Origin: Acholeplasmataceae bacterium
GTDB taxonomy: Bacteria; Bacillota_I; Bacilli_A; Acholeplasmatales; Acholeplasmataceae
Direction of reading: 5' to 3'
Assembly: GCA_018400755.1 (NCBI GenBank)
Contig: JAGYLU010000003.1
Span: 1-64,000 of the forward strand
DNA: 64,000 nt
In this document: positions 16,904 to 26,509 of the stretch, piece after piece
Numbering within the stretch: position 1 is the stretch's first letter
How the letters are laid out: each line of letters begins with the position of its first letter
Position numbers and translations under genes: made by a program
The notes under the pieces: generated by a model
Told to the model about the DNA's origin: nothing
What the model saw: only the letters and a program-made list of their open reading frames with translations
Databases searched by the model: none

Positions 16904-17638
16904 ATGGAGAAAGATCTTTTGGAAGTAGAGCGCGTACATCTGAGTAACGTCCTTAAAGAAATCGGTGAAGAGAAGGCTTTGGATCTCGAGCAGACATTCG
17001 GGATTGTCTACACCTATGATGCGCTTGGCATCGAAGGTACGAACCGTATTCCTTTCGAGGACGTGAAAAGATTGCTTCACAACAAAGCGCTCATCGGGTA
17101 CAGTGAGCGTGAACAAAAAGAAATCCTCAATCATTTCAAGGCGTTCATGTTTGTCAAAGATGATGCCAATGCACATCATCATCTTGATGAGGAGAAAATC
17201 AAGGACATTCATGAGATTGTCGTCGATGGCATCATGCAAGGCGGTGTGTACCGCAACGTGAATGTTCAATTCTACGATCAGACACACCAACCACCTGATT
17301 ATGTCAAGGTGTATGACCGGATGAGCAAGCACGTCAAAGCGATTGAGGCGTTTGAAGGAAGTGCCATTGAAAAAGCGGTCTTCGCGCATGCTGGTATTGC
17401 CAAAATTCATCCCTTTCTGGATGGGAACAGCCGTGTCGCATTACTCGTCATGAATCATGTGTTGATTCAAAATGGCTATCTTCCACTTAGCATTCCGTTG
17501 GTTCAAAAAGAGGCTTACCGGGCACATTTGGAGACGTTCAAGGTTGAGAAGGACATCGCACCGTTGACGCATATGATCCGGTCACTGCTTGTTTCCCGCT
17601 ATGAAGAGGTTCTTAAAGCCCTTGAAGTGAGCGCGTAA
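16904..17638 (+). CDS. Fic-domain protein
   Basis: Protein of 244 residues. The Fic core reads HAGIAKIHPFLDGNSRVALLVMNH-like, split here as KIHPFLDGNSRVALL (about residues 166-180), so the catalytic His, Asp and Arg of HPFx(D/E)GNGR are present but the second Gly is Ser. An N-terminal GIEGTNRIPF (about 42-51) resembles the (S/T)xxxE(G/N) autoinhibitory helix, lacking its Ser/Thr. Fic proteins AMPylate or otherwise modify protein hydroxyls. No antitoxin gene is adjacent, and the inhibitory Glu suggests an intramolecularly restrained class. Whether GNSR is active cannot be judged by reading. GGGAG precedes the ATG. Confidence 0.85.
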   Translation: MEKDLLEVERVHLSNVLKEIGEEKALDLEQTFGIVYTYDALGIEGTNRIPFEDVKRLLHNKALIGYSEREQKEILNHFKAFMFVKDDANAHHHLDEEKIKDIHEIVVDGIMQGGVYRNVNVQFYDQTHQPPDYVKVYDRMSKHVKAIEAFEGSAIEKAVFAHAGIAKIHPFLDGNSRVALLVMNHVLIQNGYLPLSIPLVQKEAYRAHLETFKVEKDIAPLTHMIRSLLVSRYEEVLKALEVSA

Positions 17639-17703
17639 GCGTTCACTTTTGTTTTTTTAAGGTGAAATCCGTACTTTTATGTTAAAATGATGTCGGTGAT
17701 AAC

Positions 17704-18543
17704 ATGAGTCTTGAACCCGGTCGAATCAACCGTTTGCAAGTCAGGCGGCAGACAGATATAGGATATATGCTCTTTCAGTCTGGAGACGAGGTTTTTCTAC
17801 ACTTCAACGAAAGTGACCACAAAGCACTCAAAGTCAATGACACAGTTGAGGCTTTTTTATACTTTGACTTCAAGGGACGGTTGTCCGCAACCCTTCACAC
17901 ACCACTCGCGACCATCGATCAGGCCGCGATGCTCAGTGTTCGGGAGACGGTTTCCGGTCTTGGGGTTTTTGTTGATATCGGCATTTCCAAAGACATTCTT
18001 TTGTCGAAAGATGATCTGCCTTCAGACAAAGCGTTATGGCCAAGGCCTGATGATCGTTTGTATTGCAAAATCAAAGCCAAAGGCCGACTTTTGATGGCCA
18101 TTGTACCACCTAGCGAGATTCCTATGCCACTAGAAAGACCCGAACTTGGTGATGAGATCGAGGGAATCGTCCAGATGATTGGCAAAGAGGGAATCAACCT
18201 TCTGACCGATGATTTGGTCAATGTCTTTGTTCATCATACGATGCTTGAAAGTATGCCTCGTCTAGGATCAAGAGTGCGTGCGACCATCACGTTTGAGTCT
18301 CCCAAGGGACTGAGCGGTTCGATGATCAAGAACAAGGAACTGAAGATTGAAGATGACCGGGACATCATCTTAGGATATTTAAGGCGTAAGGGTTCGATGC
18401 CATTGACCGCGACAAGTTCCCCAGAAGAGATCAAACGGGTGTTCAACATGAGCAAAAAAGCCTTCAAGCGTGCCCTTGGCGCGCTTTACAAAGACCGCAT
18501 GATCAGTTTCACTGATGAAGAGACGGTCCTAAACAAAGATTGA
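17704..18543 (+). CDS. cvfB: CvfB-type S1-domain RNA-binding protein (YitL-like)
   Basis: Protein of 279 residues with S1-like OB folds in tandem (LQVRRQTDIGYMLF, GLGVFVDIGISKDILLS, LGDEIEGIVQMIGKEGINLL) and a C-terminal winged helix (YLRRKGSMPLTATSSPEEI, FNMSKKAFKRALGALYKDRMI). This architecture and length are those of CvfB/YitL. The family binds RNA and affects virulence-gene expression in staphylococci; its core role is unclear. It ends 13 bases before proS and is probably cotranscribed with it. Confidence 0.88.
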   Translation: MSLEPGRINRLQVRRQTDIGYMLFQSGDEVFLHFNESDHKALKVNDTVEAFLYFDFKGRLSATLHTPLATIDQAAMLSVRETVSGLGVFVDIGISKDILLSKDDLPSDKALWPRPDDRLYCKIKAKGRLLMAIVPPSEIPMPLERPELGDEIEGIVQMIGKEGINLLTDDLVNVFVHHTMLESMPRLGSRVRATITFESPKGLSGSMIKNKELKIEDDRDIILGYLRRKGSMPLTATSSPEEIKRVFNMSKKAFKRALGALYKDRMISFTDEETVLNKD

Positions 18544-18556
18544 ATGGAGCACAGCG

Positions 18557-19990
18557 ATGGGTAAAAACAACAAAATGGTTCAAAGCATCACATCACGGGA
18601 TCAGGATTTCGCCCAATGGTATACCGATTTGTGTCTGAAAGCCGAACTGATGGACTATAGCGACGTCAAAGGATTCATCATATACCGGCCTCTCGGTTAT
18701 GCCTTATGGGAAAACATGCAGGCTTATCTCGATCAGGCTTTCAAGAAGACCGGGCATGAGAATGTCTACATGCCGCTTGTCATTCCCGAGTCTTTGTTTC
18801 AAAAAGAGAAAGAGCATGTTGAGGGTTTCGCCCCGGAAACCGCGATGATCACAACGACGGGGATTGAGGATCTGACGGAACGTCTGATCATCAGGCCGAC
18901 ATCGGAAACGCTCTTTTGTACCCACTACCAGAAAATCATCAATTCTTACCGTGATCTTCCCAAACTCTATAATCAATGGTGCAGTGTCGTCAGATGGGAA
19001 AAAACGACACGTCCTTTTTTGCGGGGCAAGGAATTCCTTTGGCAAGAAGGGCATACCGCCCATGCCACGGAGGCTGAGGCACGCAAAGAAACCCTTGATA
19101 TCCTTGAAATCTATCGCACCTTGGGTGATGAACTGCTTGCCATTCCATTCGTGACCGGAAGGAAAACCGAGCGGGAAAAATTCGCTGGTGCGGTTGAGAC
19201 CTATTCAATTGAGGCACTGATGCACGATGGCCAAGCCCTTCAATCGGGGACGACTCATTATTTCGGATCTGAATTTGCCCGGGCATTTGACATCATGTAT
19301 TCGGATGTCAACAATGAACGGACTTATGTCCACCAGACATCATGGGGCGTCTCAACCCGTCTGATTGGGGCTGTCATCATGGTCCATGGCGACAATGAAG
19401 GACTTGTGCTACCACCTTATCTCGCCCCCAAGCAAATTGTCATTGTCCCCATCAGAAGTGAGGAAGAAGGCGTCAGAGCGGCAACCGAATATGTCAAACA
19501 AGCCCTTCTGGATCAGGGATTCAGGGTGTTTGTCGATGACTCGAACAAGTCGCCAGGATGGAAGTTTGCTGAACACGAGATGAAAGGTGTGCCCATCAGA
19601 ATTGAGATTGGACCAAGAGATCTCGAGACCGATGAAGTCATTCTTTTCAAACGTCATGACCGCAGCAAGACCCGGATGAAGACAGGGGATGTCGCCACTT
19701 CGATGAAAGACATCTTGGAAACCATCCATCAGGACATGCTTCATAAAGCACAAGCCCATGTCAAGGCCCACACCTATCAGGCAACGGACTATGAGACATT
19801 CAAGACATACATCAAAGCTGGTGGCTATGTCGCCATGAGCATCAGCGGTGATGACGCTGAGGTGCAAATCAAAGCGGATACCGGGGCAACCGCCCGGATC
19901 ATTCCCTTTGACCAGACATTGCTTTCAGACATTTGTCCGGTCACCGGTCAAAAAGCCCAGCAAACCGTCTTGTTCGCCAGAGCGTACTAA
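18557..19990 (+). CDS. proS: Prolyl-tRNA synthetase, short archaeal/eukaryotic-type
   Basis: Class II synthetase of 477 residues that charges tRNA-Pro. Motif 2 region RWEKTTRPFLRGKEFLWQEGHTAH and motif 3 HGDNEGLVLPP are present, followed by the anticodon-binding domain (QIVIVPI, RVFVDDSNKSPGWKFAEHEMKGVPIRIEIGPRD) and a C-terminal zinc-like extension ending VLFARAY. There is no INS editing insert between motifs 2 and 3, so this is the short ProRS type found in archaea, eukaryotes and many Bacillota/Mollicutes. It lies 13 bases after cvfB and 33 bases before the V-ATPase genes, so expression may be joined. Confidence 0.95.
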   Translation: MGKNNKMVQSITSRDQDFAQWYTDLCLKAELMDYSDVKGFIIYRPLGYALWENMQAYLDQAFKKTGHENVYMPLVIPESLFQKEKEHVEGFAPETAMITTTGIEDLTERLIIRPTSETLFCTHYQKIINSYRDLPKLYNQWCSVVRWEKTTRPFLRGKEFLWQEGHTAHATEAEARKETLDILEIYRTLGDELLAIPFVTGRKTEREKFAGAVETYSIEALMHDGQALQSGTTHYFGSEFARAFDIMYSDVNNERTYVHQTSWGVSTRLIGAVIMVHGDNEGLVLPPYLAPKQIVIVPIRSEEEGVRAATEYVKQALLDQGFRVFVDDSNKSPGWKFAEHEMKGVPIRIEIGPRDLETDEVILFKRHDRSKTRMKTGDVATSMKDILETIHQDMLHKAQAHVKAHTYQATDYETFKTYIKAGGYVAMSISGDDAEVQIKADTGATARIIPFDQTLLSDICPVTGQKAQQTVLFARAY

Positions 19991-20022
19991 ACCCTTTCAA
20001 AACGCCAAGAGGAGGTCATCTC

Positions 20023-20334
20023 ATGTATCACAATATCATCAAGGATGCTGTTCAATTGGATAAGGAAGCCCGCGACAAGCTCAAAGCCCTCAAAGAAAAA
20101 AAAGCAGGTCTCGATGATGTCATCAGCCAGACCCAGGCAGAACTTGAGACGGCTATGAAGGCTGAGATCAGAAGTGTCCATCAGGCCCAGAAGAAACAGT
20201 ATGAATCAGAAATCGCAAACCGCCGTGAGACGGCGCTCAAAACGTATGAAGATGCTTTGAAAGCCCTCGCCGAACAGTACTATGAGCATAAGGCTTTGTG
20301 GATTGAAGACATCTTCAAATCCATTGTTGAGTGA
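20023..20334 (+). CDS. ntpF: V-type ATPase peripheral-stalk subunit G/H
   Basis: First gene of the ATPase operon. ATG 20023 is preceded by GAGGAGG. The 103-residue product is a nearly continuous charged coiled coil (KLKALKEKKAGLDD, AELETAMKAEIRSVHQAQKKQYESEIANRRETALKTYEDALK), as expected for the stalk subunit that pairs with subunit E (NtpF in Enterococcus, AhaH in archaea). The assignment rests on coiled-coil character, size and position; sequence signature is weak in this family. Confidence 0.75.
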   Translation: MYHNIIKDAVQLDKEARDKLKALKEKKAGLDDVISQTQAELETAMKAEIRSVHQAQKKQYESEIANRRETALKTYEDALKALAEQYYEHKALWIEDIFKSIVE

Positions 20335-20350
20335 TGGAAAAGAGATCACC

Positions 20351-21388
20351 ATGAGCTCATTTTCAGCCAATGCCATCAGTGCGAAAGCCAAGGCGATGTA
20401 TGGGAAGTTTCTAAAAGAGGATCACTACGATCGGATGATCAAATTCACCACCCTTCCCGAACTGGTTGGTTTTTTGAAGAAACACCCGAATTATCAGGAT
20501 GTTCTAAGGGATGTGAACGAGGCATCAGTCCATCGCGGACAGCTCGAAGCCCTGATCAAGAAGAATGCGTTTGACAACATTCTCAGACTGATCAAGATCG
20601 CACCACCTGAGGAAGCTGACTTCTACCGTCTGAACATCGTTGTCCAGGAAAATGAGGTCGTTTTGGCGTTGATCAGGACGATGATCTCACAGGAGACCGA
20701 TGATATCAAGGGCAAGATCCCTTACTTCTTTGATGTCCATACCCCAGTTGACATGAAAGAACTTTTGAAGGCGGAGACCTTTGAGGATCTTTTGAATGGG
20801 GTCAGGAAAACCCCATATTATGAGATCTTGAAGCCCTACTCGACCAGGGATCCCCAAAATATTAGATATCTGGACATTGAACATGCCCTTGAGGCGTACT
20901 ACTATGATGAGGCGTTCAAGCGGATTGACCGGTTTTACACCGGGGCGTTGAACCGCGACCTGAAAGAGGTCTTTCAAACCAAGATTGAACTTGGAAACAT
21001 CACCAAGATCTACCGTCTTAAGAAGTTCTACCGCGCTGATCCTGGAACGATCAAGAGCGTGTTGATCACGACCCATTCTAGAATCTCAGAAAAAGAACTC
21101 GACCGGATCATCGCCATCGAGGATCCGGATGCCATCCTGACCTATCTTTCCTCATCCGAGTATGCCCTCTACACCAATGAGAAAGACTACGTCTACGTCG
21201 AATACTATGCTGGAAAGATCAGATATGATCTGGCCCGCAAGTTCATGTATTTTTCAACCCAAGTTCCAAAAACCTACATTGCATTTCTGACATTGTCCGA
21301 GATTGAAATCGACAATCTGACCAATATCATCGAAGGTATCCGGTATCAGGTTGACGAACAGGGCATCAGACAAATGCTGATCTACTGA
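20351..21388 (+). CDS. ntpC: V-type ATPase subunit C (d subunit, central-stalk socket)
   Basis: Start ATG 20351 (SSFSANAISAKAKAMYGKFL) is 16 bases after the preceding stop; the open frame extends back into the upstream gene but without a ribosome site. The 345-residue, mostly helical protein has the V-ATPase C/d features YDRMIKFTTLPELVGFLKKHPNY, DIEHALEAYYYDEAFKRI, LGNITKIYRLKKFYRAD, and the internal three-fold helical repeat. It couples the central rotor to the membrane ring. Followed 11 bases later by ntpI. Confidence 0.88.
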   Translation: MSSFSANAISAKAKAMYGKFLKEDHYDRMIKFTTLPELVGFLKKHPNYQDVLRDVNEASVHRGQLEALIKKNAFDNILRLIKIAPPEEADFYRLNIVVQENEVVLALIRTMISQETDDIKGKIPYFFDVHTPVDMKELLKAETFEDLLNGVRKTPYYEILKPYSTRDPQNIRYLDIEHALEAYYYDEAFKRIDRFYTGALNRDLKEVFQTKIELGNITKIYRLKKFYRADPGTIKSVLITTHSRISEKELDRIIAIEDPDAILTYLSSSEYALYTNEKDYVYVEYYAGKIRYDLARKFMYFSTQVPKTYIAFLTLSEIEIDNLTNIIEGIRYQVDEQGIRQMLIY

Positions 21389-21399
21389 GGAGGCTTGTC

Positions 21400-23319
21400 A
21401 TGGCCATCGCAAAAGTCAAATTGGTCGACATCACGTCGAACCGTGCCAATCTCGATCATGTCCTGACCAGGTTCATTGACCTGAAGGATTTTCACCCTGT
21501 GCTCGCATCGGAAATCATCGATCGGGTGCATGGTCTGACATCATTTGTTTCTGACAATCCATGTCAGCCATTGTTGCAGGAACTCGCCGAGATCGAAAAG
21601 AAATATGACCTGAATCTGCTCAATGATGAGCATCGCGACATCGAGTACAATTTCAGCCAGATGTCTGAGTACATCCTTGAAATCAAGGAGAGTCTATCAG
21701 AAGAGGTCACGAACATCAAGAATCTCGAGTCGGAGATCGCCAAGTATGAGGATGCACTTGTGCATGTCAAGAACATCCAAAGTCTAGAGATTCCTCTAGA
21801 TGATCTCTTTGATTGTGCTTATATCTATATCCGTTTTGGAAGATTGCCAAATGATTCGGTTGAAAAACTCCGTTTTTTCAGAAACAAACCATTTGTCTTC
21901 AAGGCGTTCAATTACGACCAGAACTACAACTGGTGTCTCTACTTCACCACTGAGGAATACAAACGGGAAGTCGACAATATTTTCTCATCTTTGTTTTTCG
22001 AACGTATTTTCATTCCTGATTTTGTCCATGGGACACCAACGGAGGCGATTGAATCGCTTGAGACCCAGATCAGGACCGCCCAGGAAAAAATCAATGGGTA
22101 TAAACGGGACATCTACGATATCTCTTGCGGGTGCAGTGACAAATTGTCCTGTATCAAAGGCGAATTGTTGTTTCTAAACCGCGTATTTGAGGCCAAGAAA
22201 TATGTTGTTGGTCTTGGTGATCGGTTCACCATCTCGGGTTTTGTCGAAGACAAGGATGTGGAGAACACCAAACGGATGTTTCATGGTCTTGAGGACGTTG
22301 AGATTGAGATTGGTGATGCCGATAGCGACAAACGGATCGTGCCACCAACGAAACTCAAGAACCGGTGGTTCTCCAGACCATTTGGTATGTTTGTCGAGAT
22401 GTATGGTCTTCCGGCTTATGGTGATATTGATCCGACGCCGTTTGTCGCGATCACATATGCCTTGCTGTTCGGTATCATGTTTGGTGATGTCGGACAAGGT
22501 CTGGTCTTGGCGCTCCTTGGATACCTCTTCTATAAGTGGAAGGGTATGCGGCTGGGTGCGGTCGGCGTCCGGATTGGATTGTCCTCGGCCTTCTTCGGAC
22601 TGCTCTATGGATCGGTCTTTGGAAATGAGGAACTATTGACCCCGTTTTACCGGGAAGTCTTGGGTTTTCAAAACTTGCCAATCCATGTCATGGATGCTGA
22701 TTCGACGATGATGCTGTTGATTGCCGCGATTGCCTTCGGGTCACTTCTGATTGTGATCTCAATGATCATGAATGTTGTGAAAATGGTCAGGAAGAAACAA
22801 ATCGTCGAGGTCATCTGTTCGCATAATGGGATCGCCGGATTGATGCTCTATGGGTATTTGCTGGTTGGAATCGCACTACAGATGGGCTTTGGCATTCCTG
22901 CTTTCAACTCGTTCTTGATTGCCTTCTTCGTCGGGATTCCCATGGTTCTGATCTTCATGAAAGAACCGCTTGAGCGACTCTATCATAAGCATCCCATGTT
23001 TCCTAATGGTATCGGAGGGTTCGTGGTTGAAGGGTTTTTCGAACTCTTTGAGATTTTGCTTTCCTATATCACCAACACGCTCTCGTTCCTCAGAGTCGGT
23101 GGCTTCCTTCTGGTTCATGCCGGGATGATGCTCGTTGTGATGAGTCTGATGGAGATGTCATCAGGCAGTGGGATTCTTGTCCTGGTACTTGGCAACATCT
23201 TCGTGATGGGCCTTGAAGGGATGATTGTCGGCATTCAGGTGCTTCGCCTTGAGTTTTATGAGATGTTTTCAAGATACTATGAAGGTAACGGCATTCAGTT
23301 CGTTGCCATGAACAAATAA
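21400..23319 (+). CDS. ntpI: V-type ATPase subunit I (a subunit)
   Basis: Protein of 639 residues with a soluble N-terminal half rich in coiled coil (LSEEVTNIKNLESEIAKYEDAL) and a C-terminal membrane half of about seven to eight segments. The key region NTLSFLRVGGFLLVHAGMMLVV has the conserved Arg that faces the rotor Glu in the ion path. PTPFVAITYALLFGIMFGDVGQGL and the adjacent GLLYGSVFGNEE are diagnostic of the family. RBS GAGGAGG-like (TGAGGAGGC) precedes the ATG. It is the stator of the ion channel. Confidence 0.93.
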   Translation: MAIAKVKLVDITSNRANLDHVLTRFIDLKDFHPVLASEIIDRVHGLTSFVSDNPCQPLLQELAEIEKKYDLNLLNDEHRDIEYNFSQMSEYILEIKESLSEEVTNIKNLESEIAKYEDALVHVKNIQSLEIPLDDLFDCAYIYIRFGRLPNDSVEKLRFFRNKPFVFKAFNYDQNYNWCLYFTTEEYKREVDNIFSSLFFERIFIPDFVHGTPTEAIESLETQIRTAQEKINGYKRDIYDISCGCSDKLSCIKGELLFLNRVFEAKKYVVGLGDRFTISGFVEDKDVENTKRMFHGLEDVEIEIGDADSDKRIVPPTKLKNRWFSRPFGMFVEMYGLPAYGDIDPTPFVAITYALLFGIMFGDVGQGLVLALLGYLFYKWKGMRLGAVGVRIGLSSAFFGLLYGSVFGNEELLTPFYREVLGFQNLPIHVMDADSTMMLLIAAIAFGSLLIVISMIMNVVKMVRKKQIVEVICSHNGIAGLMLYGYLLVGIALQMGFGIPAFNSFLIAFFVGIPMVLIFMKEPLERLYHKHPMFPNGIGGFVVEGFFELFEILLSYITNTLSFLRVGGFLLVHAGMMLVVMSLMEMSSGSGILVLVLGNIFVMGLEGMIVGIQVLRLEFYEMFSRYYEGNGIQFVAMNK

Positions 23320-23338
23320 CTTCAGGAGGATTATGAAG

Positions 23339-23791
23339 ATGTTAAACGCCATTGAAATCGTATTGCCACTGCTCATGCTTGTCTTGATCAGTATCCCCTT
23401 GATCAAAGTTTTCAAAGGAAACGCCACCCTCAGAGAAGCGAAATCGAGACTGCTTGTCCATATTTCCGGATTCTTCGGCATCATGTTGCTCGTTTTCGTC
23501 ATGCAGATGATCATTCGTCCTGATGTGATGGCCGCCGAAGGTGATGAGACCACGCTTGATCTCATGACTGGTACCCTTGCCCAAGGTTTGGGATTCATCA
23601 GTGCTGCCTTGGCAACCGGCATGTCGGCACTTGGTGCCGGGATCGCGGTTGCTGCCGCTGCCCCAGCGGCGATTGGCGCTTTTTCCGAAAACGAGAAGAA
23701 TTTCGGGAAATCCCTGATCTTTGTCGCCCTTGGCGAAGGGGTTGCCATTTATGGACTTCTGATCTCGATTCTCATCATCAACAAGCTTTAA
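23339..23791 (+). CDS. ntpK: V-type ATPase subunit K (proteolipid c subunit)
   Basis: AGGAGG at 23324-23329 suits ATG 23339 (nine-base spacing) better than the in-frame ATG at 23333. The 150-residue product has four membrane helices, but only the second hairpin is a classical c-subunit: GFISAALATGMSALGAGIAVAAAAP and then FVALGEGVAIYGLL with the ion-binding Glu at about residue 133. The first hairpin has no carboxylate. The Gln and Thr ligands of the Enterococcus sodium site are not seen, so I would guess proton coupling, but that is only inference. Clostridial relatives share this size and layout. Confidence 0.9.
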   Translation: MLNAIEIVLPLLMLVLISIPLIKVFKGNATLREAKSRLLVHISGFFGIMLLVFVMQMIIRPDVMAAEGDETTLDLMTGTLAQGLGFISAALATGMSALGAGIAVAAAAPAAIGAFSENEKNFGKSLIFVALGEGVAIYGLLISILIINKL

Positions 23792-23805
23792 AGGATGCGT
23801 CATTC

Positions 23806-24114
23806 ATGAAGTTTTTTCTGCTTTCAGACAATGTTGATTCGGAAGTCGGTATGCGGCTTGTCGGTATCGAAGGGGTTGTCGTGCATGAGCGCGATGCGTT
23901 TTTGAACGCCCTTGAGGCGGCTCTTGAGGATCCTGAGATTGCTGTCATCCTGATTACGACCAAACTTGTCGAACTTGCGCCAAATGTCATCTCGGAACTC
24001 AAACTGACTCAACCCAGGCAACTCATTGTTGAGATTCCTGACCGTCACGGAGAGACTGAGATCGGCGAAGCCATTGACCGATATGTCAGTGAAGCGATTG
24101 GCGTCAAACTGTGA
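23806..24114 (+). CDS. ntpG: V-type ATPase subunit F
   Basis: Small 102-residue Rossmann-like subunit of the central stalk: MKFFLLSDNVDSEVGMRLVGIEGV opens with the family strand-helix, then ALEDPEIAVILITTKLVEL and a charged C-terminal helix EIGEAIDRYVSEAIG. It sits between ntpK and ntpE. Called NtpG in Enterococcus nomenclature, F in archaea. Confidence 0.9.
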   Translation: MKFFLLSDNVDSEVGMRLVGIEGVVVHERDAFLNALEAALEDPEIAVILITTKLVELAPNVISELKLTQPRQLIVEIPDRHGETEIGEAIDRYVSEAIGVKL

Positions 24115-24125
24115 GGTGAGATCAC

Positions 24126-24731
24126 ATGGGATATTATAACGAAGACGAGCTGTACAGATATTTTGACAAGGCCATCCGCAAGGCATCAGAAAAACAACTG
24201 AAAGCCCTCCAAGATGAGATTGACTATATCTATCAGCGTGAGATCAAACGGATCAAAGAAGATATCCAGATCAAAAAACAACTCGAGACCGCAAAAAGGA
24301 TGCGCGAACTGAGGATCAAGTATCAGGAAGCGATCAATCAGATTGGGGTTGGCTATGATGCCAAACTGATCAATGAGAGACTCGAGATGTCAAAGGCTGT
24401 TTTTGACGCTGTCTCAAAGAAGGTTTTAGACTTTGTGGCATCAAAACAGTATACGGACTATCTCGAAGCGCGGATCAAGACGCTCAAGGGTCTTTTCAAA
24501 GATGAGGATGTCATCTTCTATGTCAAAGAAGGAGATCAGGTCGCCAAGGACTTCTTGACCGCATTGCCGTGTGGCACGTGCACGATCAAGGAGACCAACA
24601 CCATCCACTTCGGAGGGTTCGAGATGCATGTTCCGGCCCGTCGCCGGACGGTTGATCTGACGCTTGATGCTGCTTTTGAAGATCAAAAGACGTGGTTTTA
24701 TCACCATTCGAAGCTGTTTATCCGGACATAA
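24126..24731 (+). CDS. ntpE: V-type ATPase subunit E (peripheral stalk)
   Basis: Protein of 201 residues: an N-terminal charged helix (IDYIYQREIKRIKEDIQIKKQLE) that would pair with the G/H subunit, and a C-terminal globular domain (FVASKQYTDYLEARIKTLKG, TIHFGGFEMHV, RRRTVDLTLDAAFEDQK) matching the E-subunit fold. AGGTGAG precedes the ATG. It holds the catalytic head against rotation. Confidence 0.85.
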   Translation: MGYYNEDELYRYFDKAIRKASEKQLKALQDEIDYIYQREIKRIKEDIQIKKQLETAKRMRELRIKYQEAINQIGVGYDAKLINERLEMSKAVFDAVSKKVLDFVASKQYTDYLEARIKTLKGLFKDEDVIFYVKEGDQVAKDFLTALPCGTCTIKETNTIHFGGFEMHVPARRRTVDLTLDAAFEDQKTWFYHHSKLFIRT

Positions 24732-24742
24732 GGAGGGTCAAG

Positions 24743-26494
24743 ATGAAAGATAATGTGATCTATTCAATCAACGGCCCTGTCGTGACCGTCAAGGCCGCAA
24801 ACGTTTTTTCAATGCTTGAGATGGTCTATGTCGGTCGTGACCGACTGCTTGGAGAAGTCATTTCCATTTCCAAATCGATGACCACCATTCAGGTCTATGA
24901 ATCAACTACCGGACTGATTCCCGGCGAACCTGTTGTCGGCACCGGTGAACCCATTTCCGCCGAACTGGGACCAGGACTGGTCGCCAATATCTTTGATGGG
25001 ATCGAACGGCCACTCACGACAATCGCCGAAGGCGCAGGCATGTTTATTCCCAAAGGCAGTGACATCCAATCCATCGATGCCAAAGCGACTTGGGATGTCA
25101 CGATCAAGGTCAAGGAAGGTGACGTTTTGTCATCAGGCGACATCTACGCGACGACGATGGAGACCAAATCAATCGAACATCGGATGATGGTTCCAAATGG
25201 TATCCAGGGGACCGTCCAAAAGGTCATGCCAAGTGGCGTCTATCATCCCTACGATGTGATTGTGACGATCGTTGATGCCTATAAGAACATCCATGAGCTC
25301 ACCCTTGTCCAGCGTTGGCCGATCAAGGAACCACGACCGGTCAGAAGACGCTTGAACAATGCGGTGCCCTTGATCAGCGGACAACGTGTGATTGACACGC
25401 TCTTTCCGATTGCCAAAGGCGGAACCGCTGCTGTCCCTGGAGGATTTGGGACGGGCAAGACGATGATGCAGCATCAGTTCGCCAAGTGGTGTGATGCCGA
25501 TCTGATCGTCTATGTCGGGTGTGGTGAGCGCGGCAATGAGATGACGCAGGTGCTTGAGGAATTCAAGGACTTGATCGATCCCAGGACCAACAAACCTTTG
25601 ATGGAGAGAACGGTGTTGATTGCCAACACCTCAAACATGCCGGTGGCTGCCCGCGAAGCGAGCATCTATACCGGCGTGACGATTGCTGAATACTATCGTG
25701 ACATGGGATACCATGTCGCGTTGATGGCGGATTCGACCTCCCGGTGGGCGGAAGCGCTCCGGGAAATATCTGGACGTTTGGAAGAAATGCCAGCAGAGGA
25801 AGGGTTTCCGGCGTATTTGCCAAGCCGGATTTCTCAGTTCTATGAACGCGCTGGGTTTGTTGAGTCCTTGAATGGCAGTGAAGGCAGTGTCACGGTGATT
25901 GGTGCGGTCAGTCCCCAAGGGGCTGATTTCTCGGAACCCGTGACCCAGAACACGAAACGCTTTGTCAGGTGTTTCTGGGCGCTTGACAAGGAATTAGCCT
26001 ATGCCAGGCACTACGCGGCCATCAACTGGAATCTGTCCTATTCGGAGTACATCGGTGATCTGAGTGAGTGGTATGACACCAATGTCTCACCGAGTTTTTT
26101 GCAGTACCGGGCAAGGATTCGTGCGTTATTGGCACAAGAGACAACATTGCTCGAGATTGCCAAATTGATCGGAAGTGACGTGTTGCCTGATGACCAAAGA
26201 CTCGTCATTGAGATCGGCAAGGTCATCCGTTTGGGCTTCCTGCAACAAAACGCGTTTCACAAAGAGGACACCTATGTTCCGCTTGAGAAGCAGTTGTTGA
26301 TGATGGAAGCCATCCTGAGGCTATATGACCGGGCAAAGATTGTCATTGAGTCAGGTCGTTCACTGAATGTGCTGACGGAGACAGGTATATTTGACCGGAT
26401 TGTGAAAATGAAGTATGACATTCCAAATGATCATCTTGAGTTGTTCAAAGGGGTCATCAAGGATATTGACAAAACGATCAGCCATACCCACTAG
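24743..26494 (+). CDS. ntpA: V-type ATPase catalytic subunit A
   Basis: ATG 24743 follows AAGGAGGG; the open frame upstream of it belongs to the end of ntpE. The 583-residue product has the beta-barrel N-terminus (IYSINGPVVTVKAAN), the A-subunit-specific insert (ETKSIEHRMMVPNGIQGTV), Walker A PGGFGTGKTMM, the catalytic GERGNEM loop and MADSTSRWAEALREISGRL. These residues are intact, so ATP hydrolysis/synthesis is expected. It forms the A3B3 head with NtpB, encoded 15 bases downstream. Confidence 0.97.
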   Translation: MKDNVIYSINGPVVTVKAANVFSMLEMVYVGRDRLLGEVISISKSMTTIQVYESTTGLIPGEPVVGTGEPISAELGPGLVANIFDGIERPLTTIAEGAGMFIPKGSDIQSIDAKATWDVTIKVKEGDVLSSGDIYATTMETKSIEHRMMVPNGIQGTVQKVMPSGVYHPYDVIVTIVDAYKNIHELTLVQRWPIKEPRPVRRRLNNAVPLISGQRVIDTLFPIAKGGTAAVPGGFGTGKTMMQHQFAKWCDADLIVYVGCGERGNEMTQVLEEFKDLIDPRTNKPLMERTVLIANTSNMPVAAREASIYTGVTIAEYYRDMGYHVALMADSTSRWAEALREISGRLEEMPAEEGFPAYLPSRISQFYERAGFVESLNGSEGSVTVIGAVSPQGADFSEPVTQNTKRFVRCFWALDKELAYARHYAAINWNLSYSEYIGDLSEWYDTNVSPSFLQYRARIRALLAQETTLLEIAKLIGSDVLPDDQRLVIEIGKVIRLGFLQQNAFHKEDTYVPLEKQLLMMEAILRLYDRAKIVIESGRSLNVLTETGIFDRIVKMKYDIPNDHLELFKGVIKDIDKTISHTH

Positions 26495-26509
26495 GAAAGG
26501 AAGTCGCTC

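Noticed and set aside
18480-18560. T-box leader before proS
   Set aside because: Only 13 bases separate cvfB and proS, leaving no room for one, and no T-box motif is visible in cvfB's leader.
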